The notes under the pieces: generated by a model
Databases searched by the model: none
What the model was told of the DNA's origin: nothing
What the model saw: the letters and a program-made list of their open reading frames with translations, nothing else
Origin: Chloroflexota bacterium
Lineage (GTDB): Bacteria; Chloroflexota; UBA11872
Assembly (NCBI GenBank): GCA_028875175.1
Contig: JAPPFO010000152.1
Location: forward strand, 1-15,284
Length of the DNA stretch: 15,284 nucleotides
Direction: 5' to 3'
Position numbers and translations under genes: made by a program
Shown: positions 1 through 7,475 of the stretch, piece after piece
Position numbering within the stretch: the first letter of the stretch is position 1
Layout: each line of letters opens with the position of its first letter

Positions 1-72
1 GACCAGAACGCGAACGTCATGGCGGGAATTGACGAGCAGGTCGGCCTGGCGATTCCGCCGAGTCACCCGTAA
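1..72 (+). CDS. argC: N-acetyl-gamma-glutamyl-phosphate reductase, C-terminal end (partial)
   Basis: The frame that starts at base 1 is open for 23 codons and ends at TAA (70-72). It encodes a tail containing Q-N-A-N-V-M-A-G-I-D-E-Q-V-G-L, which resembles the conserved ArgC C-terminus (family form Q-N-x-N-x-M-x-G-x-x-E-x-x-G-L). ArgC makes N-acetylglutamate semialdehyde from the acyl phosphate produced by ArgB, using NADPH. The stop codon overlaps the argJ start as TAATG, a typical arrangement for translational coupling, and an argC-argJ order is common in bacteria. Only the last 23 residues are visible, so the identification rests on this short match plus the context. Confidence 0.72.
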   Translation, partial: DQNANVMAGIDEQVGLAIPPSHP

Positions 73-1301
73 TGCACGAGCCGCCCGCGGAGCTTGATGG
101 CTTTCGGGTCGTTCCGGGCGGCACGCTGGCGCCGCGCGGATTTGTGGGCGGCGGCGTGGCCGCCGGAATCAAGGCTACGGGTGCGCTTGACCTGGGCGCG
201 ATCCTCAGCACCCGCACGCCCTGTCAGTCGGCGGCGACCTTTACGACCAACCGCATATGTGGCGCGTCGGTGACCATCAACAAGGAGCGCCTTGGTACGA
301 AGCCGGCTCGCGGCATCGTGTTCAACAGCGGGAACTCCAACGTGTTTACCGGAGCCCGCGGGCGGGCCGATGGCCTGGCGTTCATCGACGCCTTTGCCGG
401 CCGGTTCGGTGTGCCGGCCGATGAGATTCTGGTGGCGTCTACGGGCGTGATCGGCTTCCACCTGCCGATGCCCAAGATCCTGGCGGGCGTTGAGTCTCTT
501 GAGCTTTCGCCCGACGCCGGCGAGCCGGTCGCGAGGGCCATGATGACCACCGACGTTGCGCCTAAGACGCTGGCCATTGAGGTTCCGGTGTCCGGCGGCA
601 CGATTCGGATCGGCGGCGCCGCGAAGGGCGCCGGCATGGTGCATCCGAACATGGCGACGATGTTTGTCTTCATGACGACGGATGCCGAACTGGAGGGCGG
701 CGCGCTGCAGCGGCTGCTGAGCGAGACGGTGGCCGACTCCTTCAACCTGCTCAGCATCGACGGCGACCAATCGACGAGCGACACGGCCCTGCTGCTGGCT
801 AACGGGGCAAGCGAAACCGGCTCGATTCAGGAAGGCACGCCGGACGCGGAAGCGTTTTCGCGCGGATTGCAGGCGGTGTGCCGGTGGTTGGCGCAGGAGA
901 TCGTGCGGGGCGGCGAGGGCGTGACGAAGGTCTTTGCCGTGACCGTGCGTGGAGCGTCGGACGACGCCACGGCACGGCAGGCGGCGCGGGCGGTCACGAC
1001 GTCGTCGCTGGTGAAGACCGCGATTCATGGCGGCGACCCGAATTGGGGCCGGATCGTGATGGCCTTGGGCAATAGCGGCGCCGTGTTCGACCCGGACCTG
1101 CTCGATATCTGGATCGGCGATACGCAGGTCGTTCGCGACGGAGCGCCCGCGGTCTACGAGGAGGCCATGGTTGCCGAGCACTTCCGGCAGCCCGACGTGA
1201 CGATCGAGGTGGCGCTGAACCTGGGCGAGGCCAGCGCAACGGCCTGGGGCGGAGACCTCTCGGCCGAGTACGTGGCGATCAACGCGGAGTACATGACCTG
1301 A
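72..1301 (+). CDS. argJ: Glutamate N-acetyltransferase / ornithine acetyltransferase ArgJ
   Basis: ArgJ moves the acetyl group from N-acetylornithine to glutamate, which recycles acetate in the cyclic arginine pathway. Some ArgJ proteins also make N-acetylglutamate from acetyl-CoA, but the sequence does not decide this. The protein has 409 residues, a normal length. It contains S-T-G-V-I-G (123-128), M-T-T-D-V-A-P-K (158-165) and the self-cleavage segment K-G-A-G-M-V-H-P-N-M-A-T-M (185-197). Family knowledge predicts autoproteolysis between Ala195 and Thr196, with Thr196 becoming the nucleophile of the beta chain. Further conserved blocks are S-I-D-G-D-Q-S-T-S-D-T, G-G-D-P-N-W-G-R-I and the C-terminal Y-V-A-I-N-A-E-Y. 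The ATG at 72 overlaps the argC stop. No strong Shine-Dalgarno sequence precedes it, so translation probably depends on coupling. Confidence 0.96.
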   Translation: MHEPPAELDGFRVVPGGTLAPRGFVGGGVAAGIKATGALDLGAILSTRTPCQSAATFTTNRICGASVTINKERLGTKPARGIVFNSGNSNVFTGARGRADGLAFIDAFAGRFGVPADEILVASTGVIGFHLPMPKILAGVESLELSPDAGEPVARAMMTTDVAPKTLAIEVPVSGGTIRIGGAAKGAGMVHPNMATMFVFMTTDAELEGGALQRLLSETVADSFNLLSIDGDQSTSDTALLLANGASETGSIQEGTPDAEAFSRGLQAVCRWLAQEIVRGGEGVTKVFAVTVRGASDDATARQAARAVTTSSLVKTAIHGGDPNWGRIVMALGNSGAVFDPDLLDIWIGDTQVVRDGAPAVYEEAMVAEHFRQPDVTIEVALNLGEASATAWGGDLSAEYVAINAEYMT

Positions 1302-1357
1302 GCGCAGGCAATCTCGAATCCGACCAAACGGCCACGCCTGATCTGACGGACCGCTAC

Positions 1358-2125
1358 GTGGTCGTGAAGATCGGCGGGACGGCGGACATGGCCGCCGGAC
1401 GAATCGGCGCCGACGTGCGGGCGCTGGTCAATGCAGGCGTGCGGGTGGTGATTGCGCACGGCGGTGGCGACGAGCTGACCGCCTGGCAAGCGGCCAGGAA
1501 TCGCAAGACAACCTGGCACAACGGCCTGCGCGTGACGGACGACCAGACGCGGGACGATGCCGTGCTGGTATTCCGGGGGCTAGTGGCGCCGGCCGTCGTG
1601 GGCGCGTTGCAGCAGGCCGAGGTTTCGGCGGTGGGCATCAGCGGGCCGGACGGCGGCGTGGTGCGCGTTCGGCAAGCGACGCCGGACCTTGGCTGGGTGG
1701 GTCGGGTGCAGATGGTTAACACGAGGATTCTCGATGATCTGACGTCGGGAGGGCACGTGCCGGTGGTTTCGCCGCTGGGGGTTGATGGGGACGGCGCCCT
1801 GTACAACGTGAATGGCGACGACATTGCCGCGGCGCTGGCGCGCGCAACGCGGGCGGCGGCCCTGGTGTTTCTGACCGACGTGGACGGAGTCAAGGGCGCC
1901 GACGGCGACGTACTCTCGCAGCTGGACCCGGATGGCGCCGAGCGCCTGATCCAGGACGAGGTGATTGCCGGCGGGATGGTTCCGAAAGTTCGCTCGGCGA
2001 TTGCTTTGCTCGGCGACGTAGGCCGGGTCTGCATTGCCAACGGTTCCCGGCGTCACGCCCTGCGGCGTGCCCTGGACCCGGCCGGTGGCGGTACGCAGGT
2101 GATGGCTGAGGCCGCCTCCCTATAA
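1358..2125 (+). CDS. argB: Acetylglutamate kinase ArgB
   Basis: ArgB phosphorylates N-acetylglutamate with ATP, the second committed step of arginine synthesis. The protein has 255 residues with the amino acid kinase fold: V-V-K-I-G-G at the N-terminus (Lys4), H-G-G-G-D-E (34-39), the substrate-binding N-G-L-R-V-T-D (55-61), N-V-N-G-D-D (150-155) and G-G-M-V-P-K ending at Lys210. The family usually reads H-G-G-G-P-E and I-N-A-D at two of these sites, so these are mild variants. The GTG at 1358 is chosen because no in-frame ATG, GTG or TTG lies between the argJ stop and this codon. It leaves almost nothing before the first beta strand, so a start at a rarer codon such as CTG 1343 is possible. 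The long N-terminal helix linked to arginine feedback inhibition is absent from this reading. A lysine-pathway LysZ was considered, but the arg neighbours favour ArgB. Confidence 0.93.
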   Translation: MVVKIGGTADMAAGRIGADVRALVNAGVRVVIAHGGGDELTAWQAARNRKTTWHNGLRVTDDQTRDDAVLVFRGLVAPAVVGALQQAEVSAVGISGPDGGVVRVRQATPDLGWVGRVQMVNTRILDDLTSGGHVPVVSPLGVDGDGALYNVNGDDIAAALARATRAAALVFLTDVDGVKGADGDVLSQLDPDGAERLIQDEVIAGGMVPKVRSAIALLGDVGRVCIANGSRRHALRRALDPAGGGTQVMAEAASL

Positions 2126-2177
2126 TCCGGGTCGGAACGGCGACTGCCGTTCGATCCCTCCCGAGGCTGAACGACGC

Positions 2178-3356
2178 ATGGGCTGGCAAGAGCTAGAAGC
2201 GCGCTACTACCACCAGGCGTTTCGCCGATTTCCGGTGACCCTGGTGCGCGGCGAGGGGTCGCGCCTTTGGGATGACGAGGGCAACTCGTACCTGGACTTC
2301 ACGGCCGGCATTGCGGTGACCACGCTGGGGCATGGGGATTCGGAACTCTGCGAGGCGGTGGCGAACCAGGTTCGGTCGCTGGCGCACGTTTCGAACTTGT
2401 TCTACACGACACCGCAGCTTGAGGTGGCGCAGCGCCTGGTTGATAACTCGGAGCTCGACCGTGTGTTCTTCGTGAATAGCGGCGCGGAGGCCAGCGAGAC
2501 TTGCCTGAAGATTGCCCGCAAATGGGGACGAACGCAGCGGGACGGCGCCTACGAAGTCATCACGGCGGAGCACGGATTTCACGGCCGCACGATCGCGACG
2601 ACGGCAGCCACTGGAACTCCGGCCTACCAGGAACCATTCGCGCCCATGCCCTCCGGGTTCACGCACGTCCCCCTCAACGATCTCGATGCTGTGGACGACT
2701 CGATTTCGTCAATCACCGCTGCCGTGATGGTGGAGTTGGTGCAAGGCGAGAGCGGCGTGCGGATGGCGGACGCGGACTACGTGCAGGGCCTGCGCCGGGT
2801 CTGCGATGAGCACGGCGTGCTGCTGATCTTCGACGAGGTGCAGACGGGCATCGGACGCACCGGCCGCCTATTCGGGTACGAGAATTTCGGCGTTACGCCG
2901 GACCTGATCGGCCTGGCCAAGGGGCTGGGCGGCGGGCTGCCCATCGGCGCCGTGCTAAGCAGCGAGGCCGTGAGCGTGCTGGCGCCGGGTGAGCACGGGT
3001 CCACCTTCGGCGGCAGCCCGGTTGCCTGTGCCGCGGCTCGGGTGGTGCTGGACCGCGTGATGGCCCCCGGATTCCTGGACGAGGTGCAGGCGAAGGGCGA
3101 GCACGTGCGAGCACGTCTGCGAGACAGCGCCGAACAGGGCGCGCCGATTAGCGGCGTGCGAGGTTTGGGGCTGATGATCGGCTTCGATCTGGAGTCCGAG
3201 GACGCCGCAACCGAGGTGGTGGAGAGGGCTCGGAGTAACGGGCTGCTGCTCATCAAGGCCGGCCCGGAGACAATCCGAATCGTGCCGCCGCTGACAATTA
3301 GCGTGGATGAGCTCAACGAAGGGCTGGATGCGCTTGACGCCGCGCGGGGCGCCTAA
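2178..3356 (+). CDS. argD: Acetylornithine aminotransferase ArgD (PLP-dependent)
   Basis: ArgD converts N-acetylglutamate semialdehyde to N-acetylornithine with glutamate as amino donor. The protein has 392 residues, normal for class III aminotransferases. Visible motifs are N-S-G-A-E-A (100-105), F-H-G-R-T (134-138), F-D-E-V-Q-T-G-I-G-R-T-G (218-229, with Asp219 contacting the PLP ring nitrogen), and L-A-K-G-L-G-G-G-L-P-I-G-A (246-258), in which Lys248 forms the Schiff base. H-G-S-T-F-G-G-S-P follows. GAGG (2163-2166) lies 11 bases before the ATG and is an acceptable ribosome binding site. The gene is 52 bases after argB and 40 bases before argH, so it is very probably in the arg operon. Related class III transaminases act on other omega-amino acids, but the context makes ArgD by far the best call. 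Confidence 0.95.
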   Translation: MGWQELEARYYHQAFRRFPVTLVRGEGSRLWDDEGNSYLDFTAGIAVTTLGHGDSELCEAVANQVRSLAHVSNLFYTTPQLEVAQRLVDNSELDRVFFVNSGAEASETCLKIARKWGRTQRDGAYEVITAEHGFHGRTIATTAATGTPAYQEPFAPMPSGFTHVPLNDLDAVDDSISSITAAVMVELVQGESGVRMADADYVQGLRRVCDEHGVLLIFDEVQTGIGRTGRLFGYENFGVTPDLIGLAKGLGGGLPIGAVLSSEAVSVLAPGEHGSTFGGSPVACAAARVVLDRVMAPGFLDEVQAKGEHVRARLRDSAEQGAPISGVRGLGLMIGFDLESEDAATEVVERARSNGLLLIKAGPETIRIVPPLTISVDELNEGLDALDAARGA

Positions 3357-3396
3357 CGAGATCCTTACGCCCCGCCGACTGAGATAGCCCGCGCCT

Positions 3397-4839
3397 ATGT
3401 GGGGTGGACGCTTCGATAAACCGCCGGCGGATGTCGCGCGCGCTTTTACGCGCTCGTTTCCCGTCGATCGGCGTATGTATCGCGAGGACATCGTGGCCAG
3501 CCGCGCCCACGCCGCGATGCTGGGCCGACAGAAGATTATTCCAACCAGCAGCGCGGAGGCGCTGACAGAAGCGCTCGACAAACTGCTGGCTGAACTTGAT
3601 CAGATTGGCGGGCCTCCGGCGGACGCCGACGATGAAGATGTGCACAGCTACGTCGAGCGGGTGCTGACTGAGCGCATTGGAGACCACGCCCGACGGTTAC
3701 ACGTCGCGCGGAGCCGTAACGACCAGGTGGCGACGGACTTCCGGCTCTACTGCAAGGGGTTCTGCCTGCGGCTGCTTGACGCGGTGCTTGACCTGTTGGG
3801 CGTGCTGGCGCGGCGGGCGAAGGAGGAAGCCGAGACAATCGCGCCAGGATTCACGCACCTGCAGGTCGCGCAGCCAATCACGCTGGGGCACTACTTCCTG
3901 GCGCTGTTCGAAATGCACCGGCGTGACGTGGACAACATCCTCTACGCCTTCACGGCGGCCGACGTGTGCCCACTTGGGGCGGGCGCGTTGGCGGGCGTCG
4001 CCTTTGATATCGACCGGGAGTCCGTGGCCGAGGAGCTGTGTTTCAGCCAGCTTGCTCGCAACAGCCTTGACGCGGTGTCAGACCGAGACTTTGTGAGCGC
4101 GGTGCTGCAGGCCTGCGTGACACTCACGGGTCACCTGTCGCGCTGGGCGGAAGATCTGGTGATCTGGGCGTCGCCGGGGTTCGGCATGGTGAGATTCGAC
4201 GACGCGTTTGCGACCGGCAGCAGCATGCTGCCCCAGAAACTCAACCCTGATGTGGCGGAGTTGACGCGCGCAAAGGCCGGCGCAGTTGCAGGTGCGGCGG
4301 TCGGCTGGCAGGCGACGATTAAGGGCGTGCCGCTCAGCTACGCCCTGGACATGCAGGAGGACAAGCGCGCCGTATTCCGAGTTGAGGACGACGTTCTCGC
4401 GGCGCTAGGCGCGCTGACCGGCGCTCTTCGCACTCTGACGGTGGAAAGCGAGCGCATGGCAACTGTGGCAGGCCTTGGACATCCCACTGCCATCGAGATT
4501 GCCGACTTCCTGACAGAGCGCGGCGTGCCATTTCGCGATGCGCATGCGGCCGTAGGTCGGTTGGTTCGCCGGGCCGAGGATCGGGGCGTTGAACTGGCCG
4601 ACCTGAACGAGGCCGACTTTGCCGAGGCCGACAAGAGGCTGTCGGAGGCCGTACGGGATCGGCTGGAACTTCAGGGTGCCGTCGCCCGTCGAACGTCGCT
4701 CGGGGGGACCGCGCCGGCCCGAGTGCACCAAGAGGCCAGGAGCGCAACCCGCTGGCTGCGCTGGCAACTCGATCATGTGCAAGACCTAGCTGGTCGCGGC
4801 CTGCCGCCGGCCCTCCAACCGGCGCCAACTTCTCCGTGA
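3397..4839 (+). CDS. argH: Argininosuccinate lyase ArgH
   Basis: ArgH splits argininosuccinate into arginine and fumarate, the last step of the pathway. The protein has 480 residues, slightly longer than the usual 460 or so. It opens with M-W-G-G-R-F, the standard ArgH N-terminus. Other conserved blocks are D-V-H-S-Y-V-E (81-87), H-V-A-R-S-R-N-D-Q-V (102-111), G-F-T-H-L-Q-V-A-Q-P (151-160) and T-S-L-G-G-T-A-P near the C-terminus. The fumarase/aspartase signature loop reads G-S-S-M-L-P-Q-K-L-N (274-283). The catalytic serine and first lysine are kept, but the usual Met of the signature is Leu278 and the usual second lysine is Leu282. The last 15 or so residues are proline-rich and probably disordered. 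No strong ribosome binding site is seen. ArgG, the enzyme before it, is not in the window. Confidence 0.95.
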   Translation: MWGGRFDKPPADVARAFTRSFPVDRRMYREDIVASRAHAAMLGRQKIIPTSSAEALTEALDKLLAELDQIGGPPADADDEDVHSYVERVLTERIGDHARRLHVARSRNDQVATDFRLYCKGFCLRLLDAVLDLLGVLARRAKEEAETIAPGFTHLQVAQPITLGHYFLALFEMHRRDVDNILYAFTAADVCPLGAGALAGVAFDIDRESVAEELCFSQLARNSLDAVSDRDFVSAVLQACVTLTGHLSRWAEDLVIWASPGFGMVRFDDAFATGSSMLPQKLNPDVAELTRAKAGAVAGAAVGWQATIKGVPLSYALDMQEDKRAVFRVEDDVLAALGALTGALRTLTVESERMATVAGLGHPTAIEIADFLTERGVPFRDAHAAVGRLVRRAEDRGVELADLNEADFAEADKRLSEAVRDRLELQGAVARRTSLGGTAPARVHQEARSATRWLRWQLDHVQDLAGRGLPPALQPAPTSP

Positions 4840-4919
4840 GTGCGCTGACCGGGAGTCGCGCGGCGCAGCGAAGAGGCGTCTGGTCACGTTCGATGCCGTG
4901 GAAAGAGCGATAGTCGAAT

Positions 4920-5705
4920 ATGCCTAGCGCAACCGAACTGCCGATTCAACTCTCAATCGTCATCCCGGCCTACAACGAAAAGGATCGCCTGGGCACCACG
5001 CTGCTTGCGGTGTCCGAGTGGGCCGCCGACCGTGAGGCGCGGGTTGAAGTCGTCGTCGTGGATGACGGATCGACGGACGGCACGCTTGAGATAGCTCGCA
5101 CATGGGCAGACGAAGCAGAAGGCAGCGGAGCGGTCGTCTCCGTGGTCCTGACCGAGCCGCACCGCGGCAAAGGCGCGGCCGTTGCGCGCGGCATGCTAGC
5201 GGCGCGGGGGGCCGTTCGAATGTTCATGGATGCAGATCTAGCGGTACCGCTCGTCTACGTTGAACGCATCATCGACGAGGTGCGACGCGGTGCCGACGTT
5301 GCGATCGGCTCGCGGGAACTTGATCAGTCACAACGATTTGACGAGCCCTGGCACCGCCATGCGCTAGGCCGTGGATTCAACCGTGTGGTGAGTTGGCTCG
5401 GCGTCGGCGGTTTCAGCGACACGCAGTGCGGGTTCAAAGGGTTTTCGGCAGATGCCGCCGAGGACATTTTTCGTCGGGCACGGCTCTACCCGCCCGATGG
5501 CAAAGTCATTCAGCACGAACAGGTAACCGCCTTCGACGTGGAACTGTTGGCCATAACCCGCCGTCGCGGCTGGCAGGCCATGGAGATTCCCGTTGAGTGG
5601 CGGCATGTACCCATGAGCAAGGTTCGCCCGGTGTCCGATGCCATTTCGATGTTGATCGATGTTATGAGAGTACGGTGGTACCTGCTTCGCAGGGCGTACG
5701 ACTGA
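4920..5705 (+). CDS. GT2 family glycosyltransferase, dolichyl/polyprenyl-phosphate hexosyltransferase-like
   Basis: This 261-residue protein is a GT-A fold family 2 glycosyltransferase. It shows the N-terminal strand L-S-I-V-I-P-A-Y-N-E (11-20), V-D-D-G-S-T-D-G-T (47-55), the metal-binding D-A-D (104-106) followed by L-A-V-P, I-G-S-R (129-132), S-D-T-Q-C-G-F-K (166-173) and F-D-V-E-L (205-209). This combination is typical of enzymes that move a hexose from a nucleotide sugar to dolichyl or undecaprenyl phosphate (Alg5-like). No transmembrane segment is visible, so it probably acts at the inner face of the membrane without its own anchor. A purine-rich stretch (GGAAAGAG, 4900-4907) precedes the ATG by 12 bases. 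It lies 80 bases after argH and 97 bases before a second glycosyltransferase in the same direction. The sugar and the acceptor cannot be read from the sequence. Confidence 0.88.
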   Translation: MPSATELPIQLSIVIPAYNEKDRLGTTLLAVSEWAADREARVEVVVVDDGSTDGTLEIARTWADEAEGSGAVVSVVLTEPHRGKGAAVARGMLAARGAVRMFMDADLAVPLVYVERIIDEVRRGADVAIGSRELDQSQRFDEPWHRHALGRGFNRVVSWLGVGGFSDTQCGFKGFSADAAEDIFRRARLYPPDGKVIQHEQVTAFDVELLAITRRRGWQAMEIPVEWRHVPMSKVRPVSDAISMLIDVMRVRWYLLRRAYD

Positions 5706-5759
5706 CGCTGGCTCGACTGCCACGAGCTGCACGGACTGTTGCCTTGCCTACATGTGGTC

Positions 5760-5780
5760 AGCCCATTCGGCGGATGGGCT
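5760..5780. repeat. 7-bp perfect inverted repeat between the two glycosyltransferase genes
   Basis: AGCCCAT (5760-5766) and ATGGGCT (5774-5780) are perfectly complementary around a 7-base loop. One G-T and one C-G pair inside the loop can extend the stem to nine pairs. It lies 54 bases after the GT2 stop and 22 bases before the TTG start of the GT4 gene. No T-run follows on either strand, so it is not a typical intrinsic terminator. It could stabilise or process the mRNA. Confidence 0.45.
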
Positions 5781-5795
5781 CGGATGACTTGACGG

Positions 5796-5808
5796 TTTCA
5801 ATTTGAAA
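5796..5808. repeat. 13-base palindrome covering the GT4 start codon
   Basis: TTTCAA, T, TTGAAA forms a perfect odd palindrome that includes the TTG start codon (5803-5805). In an otherwise GC-rich region this AT-rich palindrome stands out. It could be an operator or a weak hairpin that limits access to the start codon, or it could be chance. Confidence 0.3.
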
Positions 5809-7377
5809 GAAAAGCGCATTGTCCTCTTCGACGGTTGGCTGGAGACCCTGGGCGGCGGTGAGCGGCAAGTTCTCAGCGCCGCCAGTGCATTGCGGTCGCT
5901 TGGAATGGTCAGCGTGGTTTCGCACCGTCCCATGCGCTGGACCCGGGTGGTTGAGCGAGCCGCCGTCGATCTGGAAGGAGTGAGCTTCCGCACACTCCCG
6001 GAACGACCCCAACTCTCAGGGCGCGACCTGGCTGGTGACGCGGATCTCTTCGTCAACGGGACGCATCACAGCCTCGTCAATGGCCTGGACCTGCCATCGA
6101 TACGGTTTGTCTACTTCCCGGCTCGGAATGGCAATCGTGCGTGGCGCATGGCCGGACAAGCGCTGCGAAGACTGGGCCGGGATCTGGGCGCGGCGCACGA
6201 GCGATCAGGCTGGTTCGGGACCGAGGTTCATCAGCGCGTCCGCTATCGCCAGTCTGACGGCGCAGGGCGGATCGGCGTTGGGGAGGGTGCGTGCCTCCGC
6301 TTGTGGCTGAGTGCTATGACCAATGTGGATCGTGCCTACGCAATTCAGACAAGCGCGGGCCGCACGCTTGCCGAGGGTTTCGCGGGAGCGAAGGGCGACT
6401 TTGCGCCAAGCCCATGGGTCGAAGTCCCATTCGGGTGCCGCGAACTGGTCGTGCAATCAGCGGCGTCGCTGGGGACGAATGAACGCGAGAGTCGACTGCT
6501 GGGGCTGGCGCTTGGCTCGATCGAGGAGCAGGGTCCTCCGCCACGGCGCCTGTTTCAGCGCGTGACACGGCGGCTGGCACCGGCACTGGGGAGCTGGGCA
6601 AGCGACGACCGCGAGGAGCACTACGCCAAAGCGCTCCGTTCGTACGCCGTCGTGACGCCGAACTCGCACTTCACGGCGACTTGGCTCAAGCGGCGCTGGG
6701 GCGTGACGGGTCCGGTCATTGAGCCTCCCGTCATCGCCTATGCACGCGGACCCGAGTCTCGGCAACCGCTGATCGTGTCAATCGGGCGTTTCTTTGTGGG
6801 CAGCCACAACAAGAAGCACCTGGCCATGGTGCGCGCCTTTCGAAAGCTGTGCGACCGCGGGCTGGTTGGCTGGCGTCTGGCGCTAGTCGGCGGCGTTGGC
6901 CAGCGGCCTGAGGACTCGGCATACCTGCGGCAGGTGCAGCAGGCGTCGGAGGGTTTGCCGATCGATATCCATCCGAACGCCGACGAATCCACCGTGAACG
7001 AACTGCGACAGCACGCCGCCATTGGCTGGCACGCCGCGGGATTCGGCGAGTCGGAGCGCCGAACTCCTGAACGATTCGAGCACTTCGGCATGGCGGTCGC
7101 GGAACTCATGATGTCCGGCGCCGTGCCGGTGGTGTTCGACGGCGGCGGCCTGCGGGAAGTCGTCGAACCCGGTCGCAGCGGACTTGTCTGGCGAACGCTG
7201 GACGAGCTGGCCGACTCTACATTGGCTCTGGCTCGGAACAGTCGCCGTCGCTTCGAGATCGCGCAGGCGGCGAGACGACGCGCGGAGCGCTGGTCGCTTT
7301 CCAACTATCAGCGGCGGATTGTGAATCTGGCCGGCGAAGTCATGGCCGCCGGCGGCGACCGCAGGCCAGCCGCCTAA
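5803..7377 (+). CDS. GT4 family glycosyltransferase with an inserted domain
   Basis: This 524-residue protein is a GT-B fold glycosyltransferase. The N-terminal Rossmann part starts with I-V-L-F-D-G-W-L-E-T-L-G-G-G-E-R-Q (6-22), whose G-G-G-E is shared with Alg11-like GT4 enzymes. The C-terminal Rossmann part starts at V-S-I-G-R-F-F (325-331), with N-K-K (336-338), and contains F-E-H-F-G-M-A-V-A-E (425-434), matching the E-x7-E motif (Glu426 and Glu434) that binds the nucleotide sugar. Residues about 138-242 do not fit the GT4 fold. They look beta-rich and end in R-L-L-G-L-A-L-G-S-I, which resembles beta-sandwich modules seen in some surface-polysaccharide enzymes. TTG 5803 is the only usable start: a stop lies at 5785-5787 and no ATG falls between. 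Most GT4 proteins have about 350-420 residues, so the extra length is this insert. Substrate unknown. Confidence 0.87.
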   Translation: MKEKRIVLFDGWLETLGGGERQVLSAASALRSLGMVSVVSHRPMRWTRVVERAAVDLEGVSFRTLPERPQLSGRDLAGDADLFVNGTHHSLVNGLDLPSIRFVYFPARNGNRAWRMAGQALRRLGRDLGAAHERSGWFGTEVHQRVRYRQSDGAGRIGVGEGACLRLWLSAMTNVDRAYAIQTSAGRTLAEGFAGAKGDFAPSPWVEVPFGCRELVVQSAASLGTNERESRLLGLALGSIEEQGPPPRRLFQRVTRRLAPALGSWASDDREEHYAKALRSYAVVTPNSHFTATWLKRRWGVTGPVIEPPVIAYARGPESRQPLIVSIGRFFVGSHNKKHLAMVRAFRKLCDRGLVGWRLALVGGVGQRPEDSAYLRQVQQASEGLPIDIHPNADESTVNELRQHAAIGWHAAGFGESERRTPERFEHFGMAVAELMMSGAVPVVFDGGGLREVVEPGRSGLVWRTLDELADSTLALARNSRRRFEIAQAARRRAERWSLSNYQRRIVNLAGEVMAAGGDRRPAA

Positions 7378-7475
7378 GCCTCGACTCGCATCAACTCAAC
7401 TGAGCGATCGCCTGTCAATGGCCGCGCCCTGGTTGCTAGCATCGGTGGTTCGCGCCTTCGATGTCTGGGGTCCAC

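Noticed and set aside
63..1181. Long minus-strand open frame opposite argJ (372 codons)
   Set aside because: It is a shadow of argJ in high-GC DNA. Its translation is Arg/His-rich without motifs, while the plus strand has unmistakable ArgJ blocks.
1358..2125. ArgB as LysZ of the LysW-dependent lysine pathway
   Set aside because: No lysW-like or lysX-like gene is present and all neighbours are arginine genes. The motifs fit acetylglutamate kinase.
2121..2126. TATAAT at the end of argB as a promoter for argD
   Set aside because: The hexamer overlaps the argB stop codon and no -35-like sequence lies 16-18 bases upstream. Cotranscription of the arg genes is simpler.
7378..7475. Lysine riboswitch or attenuator before aspartokinase
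   Set aside because: The gap is under 100 bases, far shorter than a lysine riboswitch, and has no strong stem or terminator.
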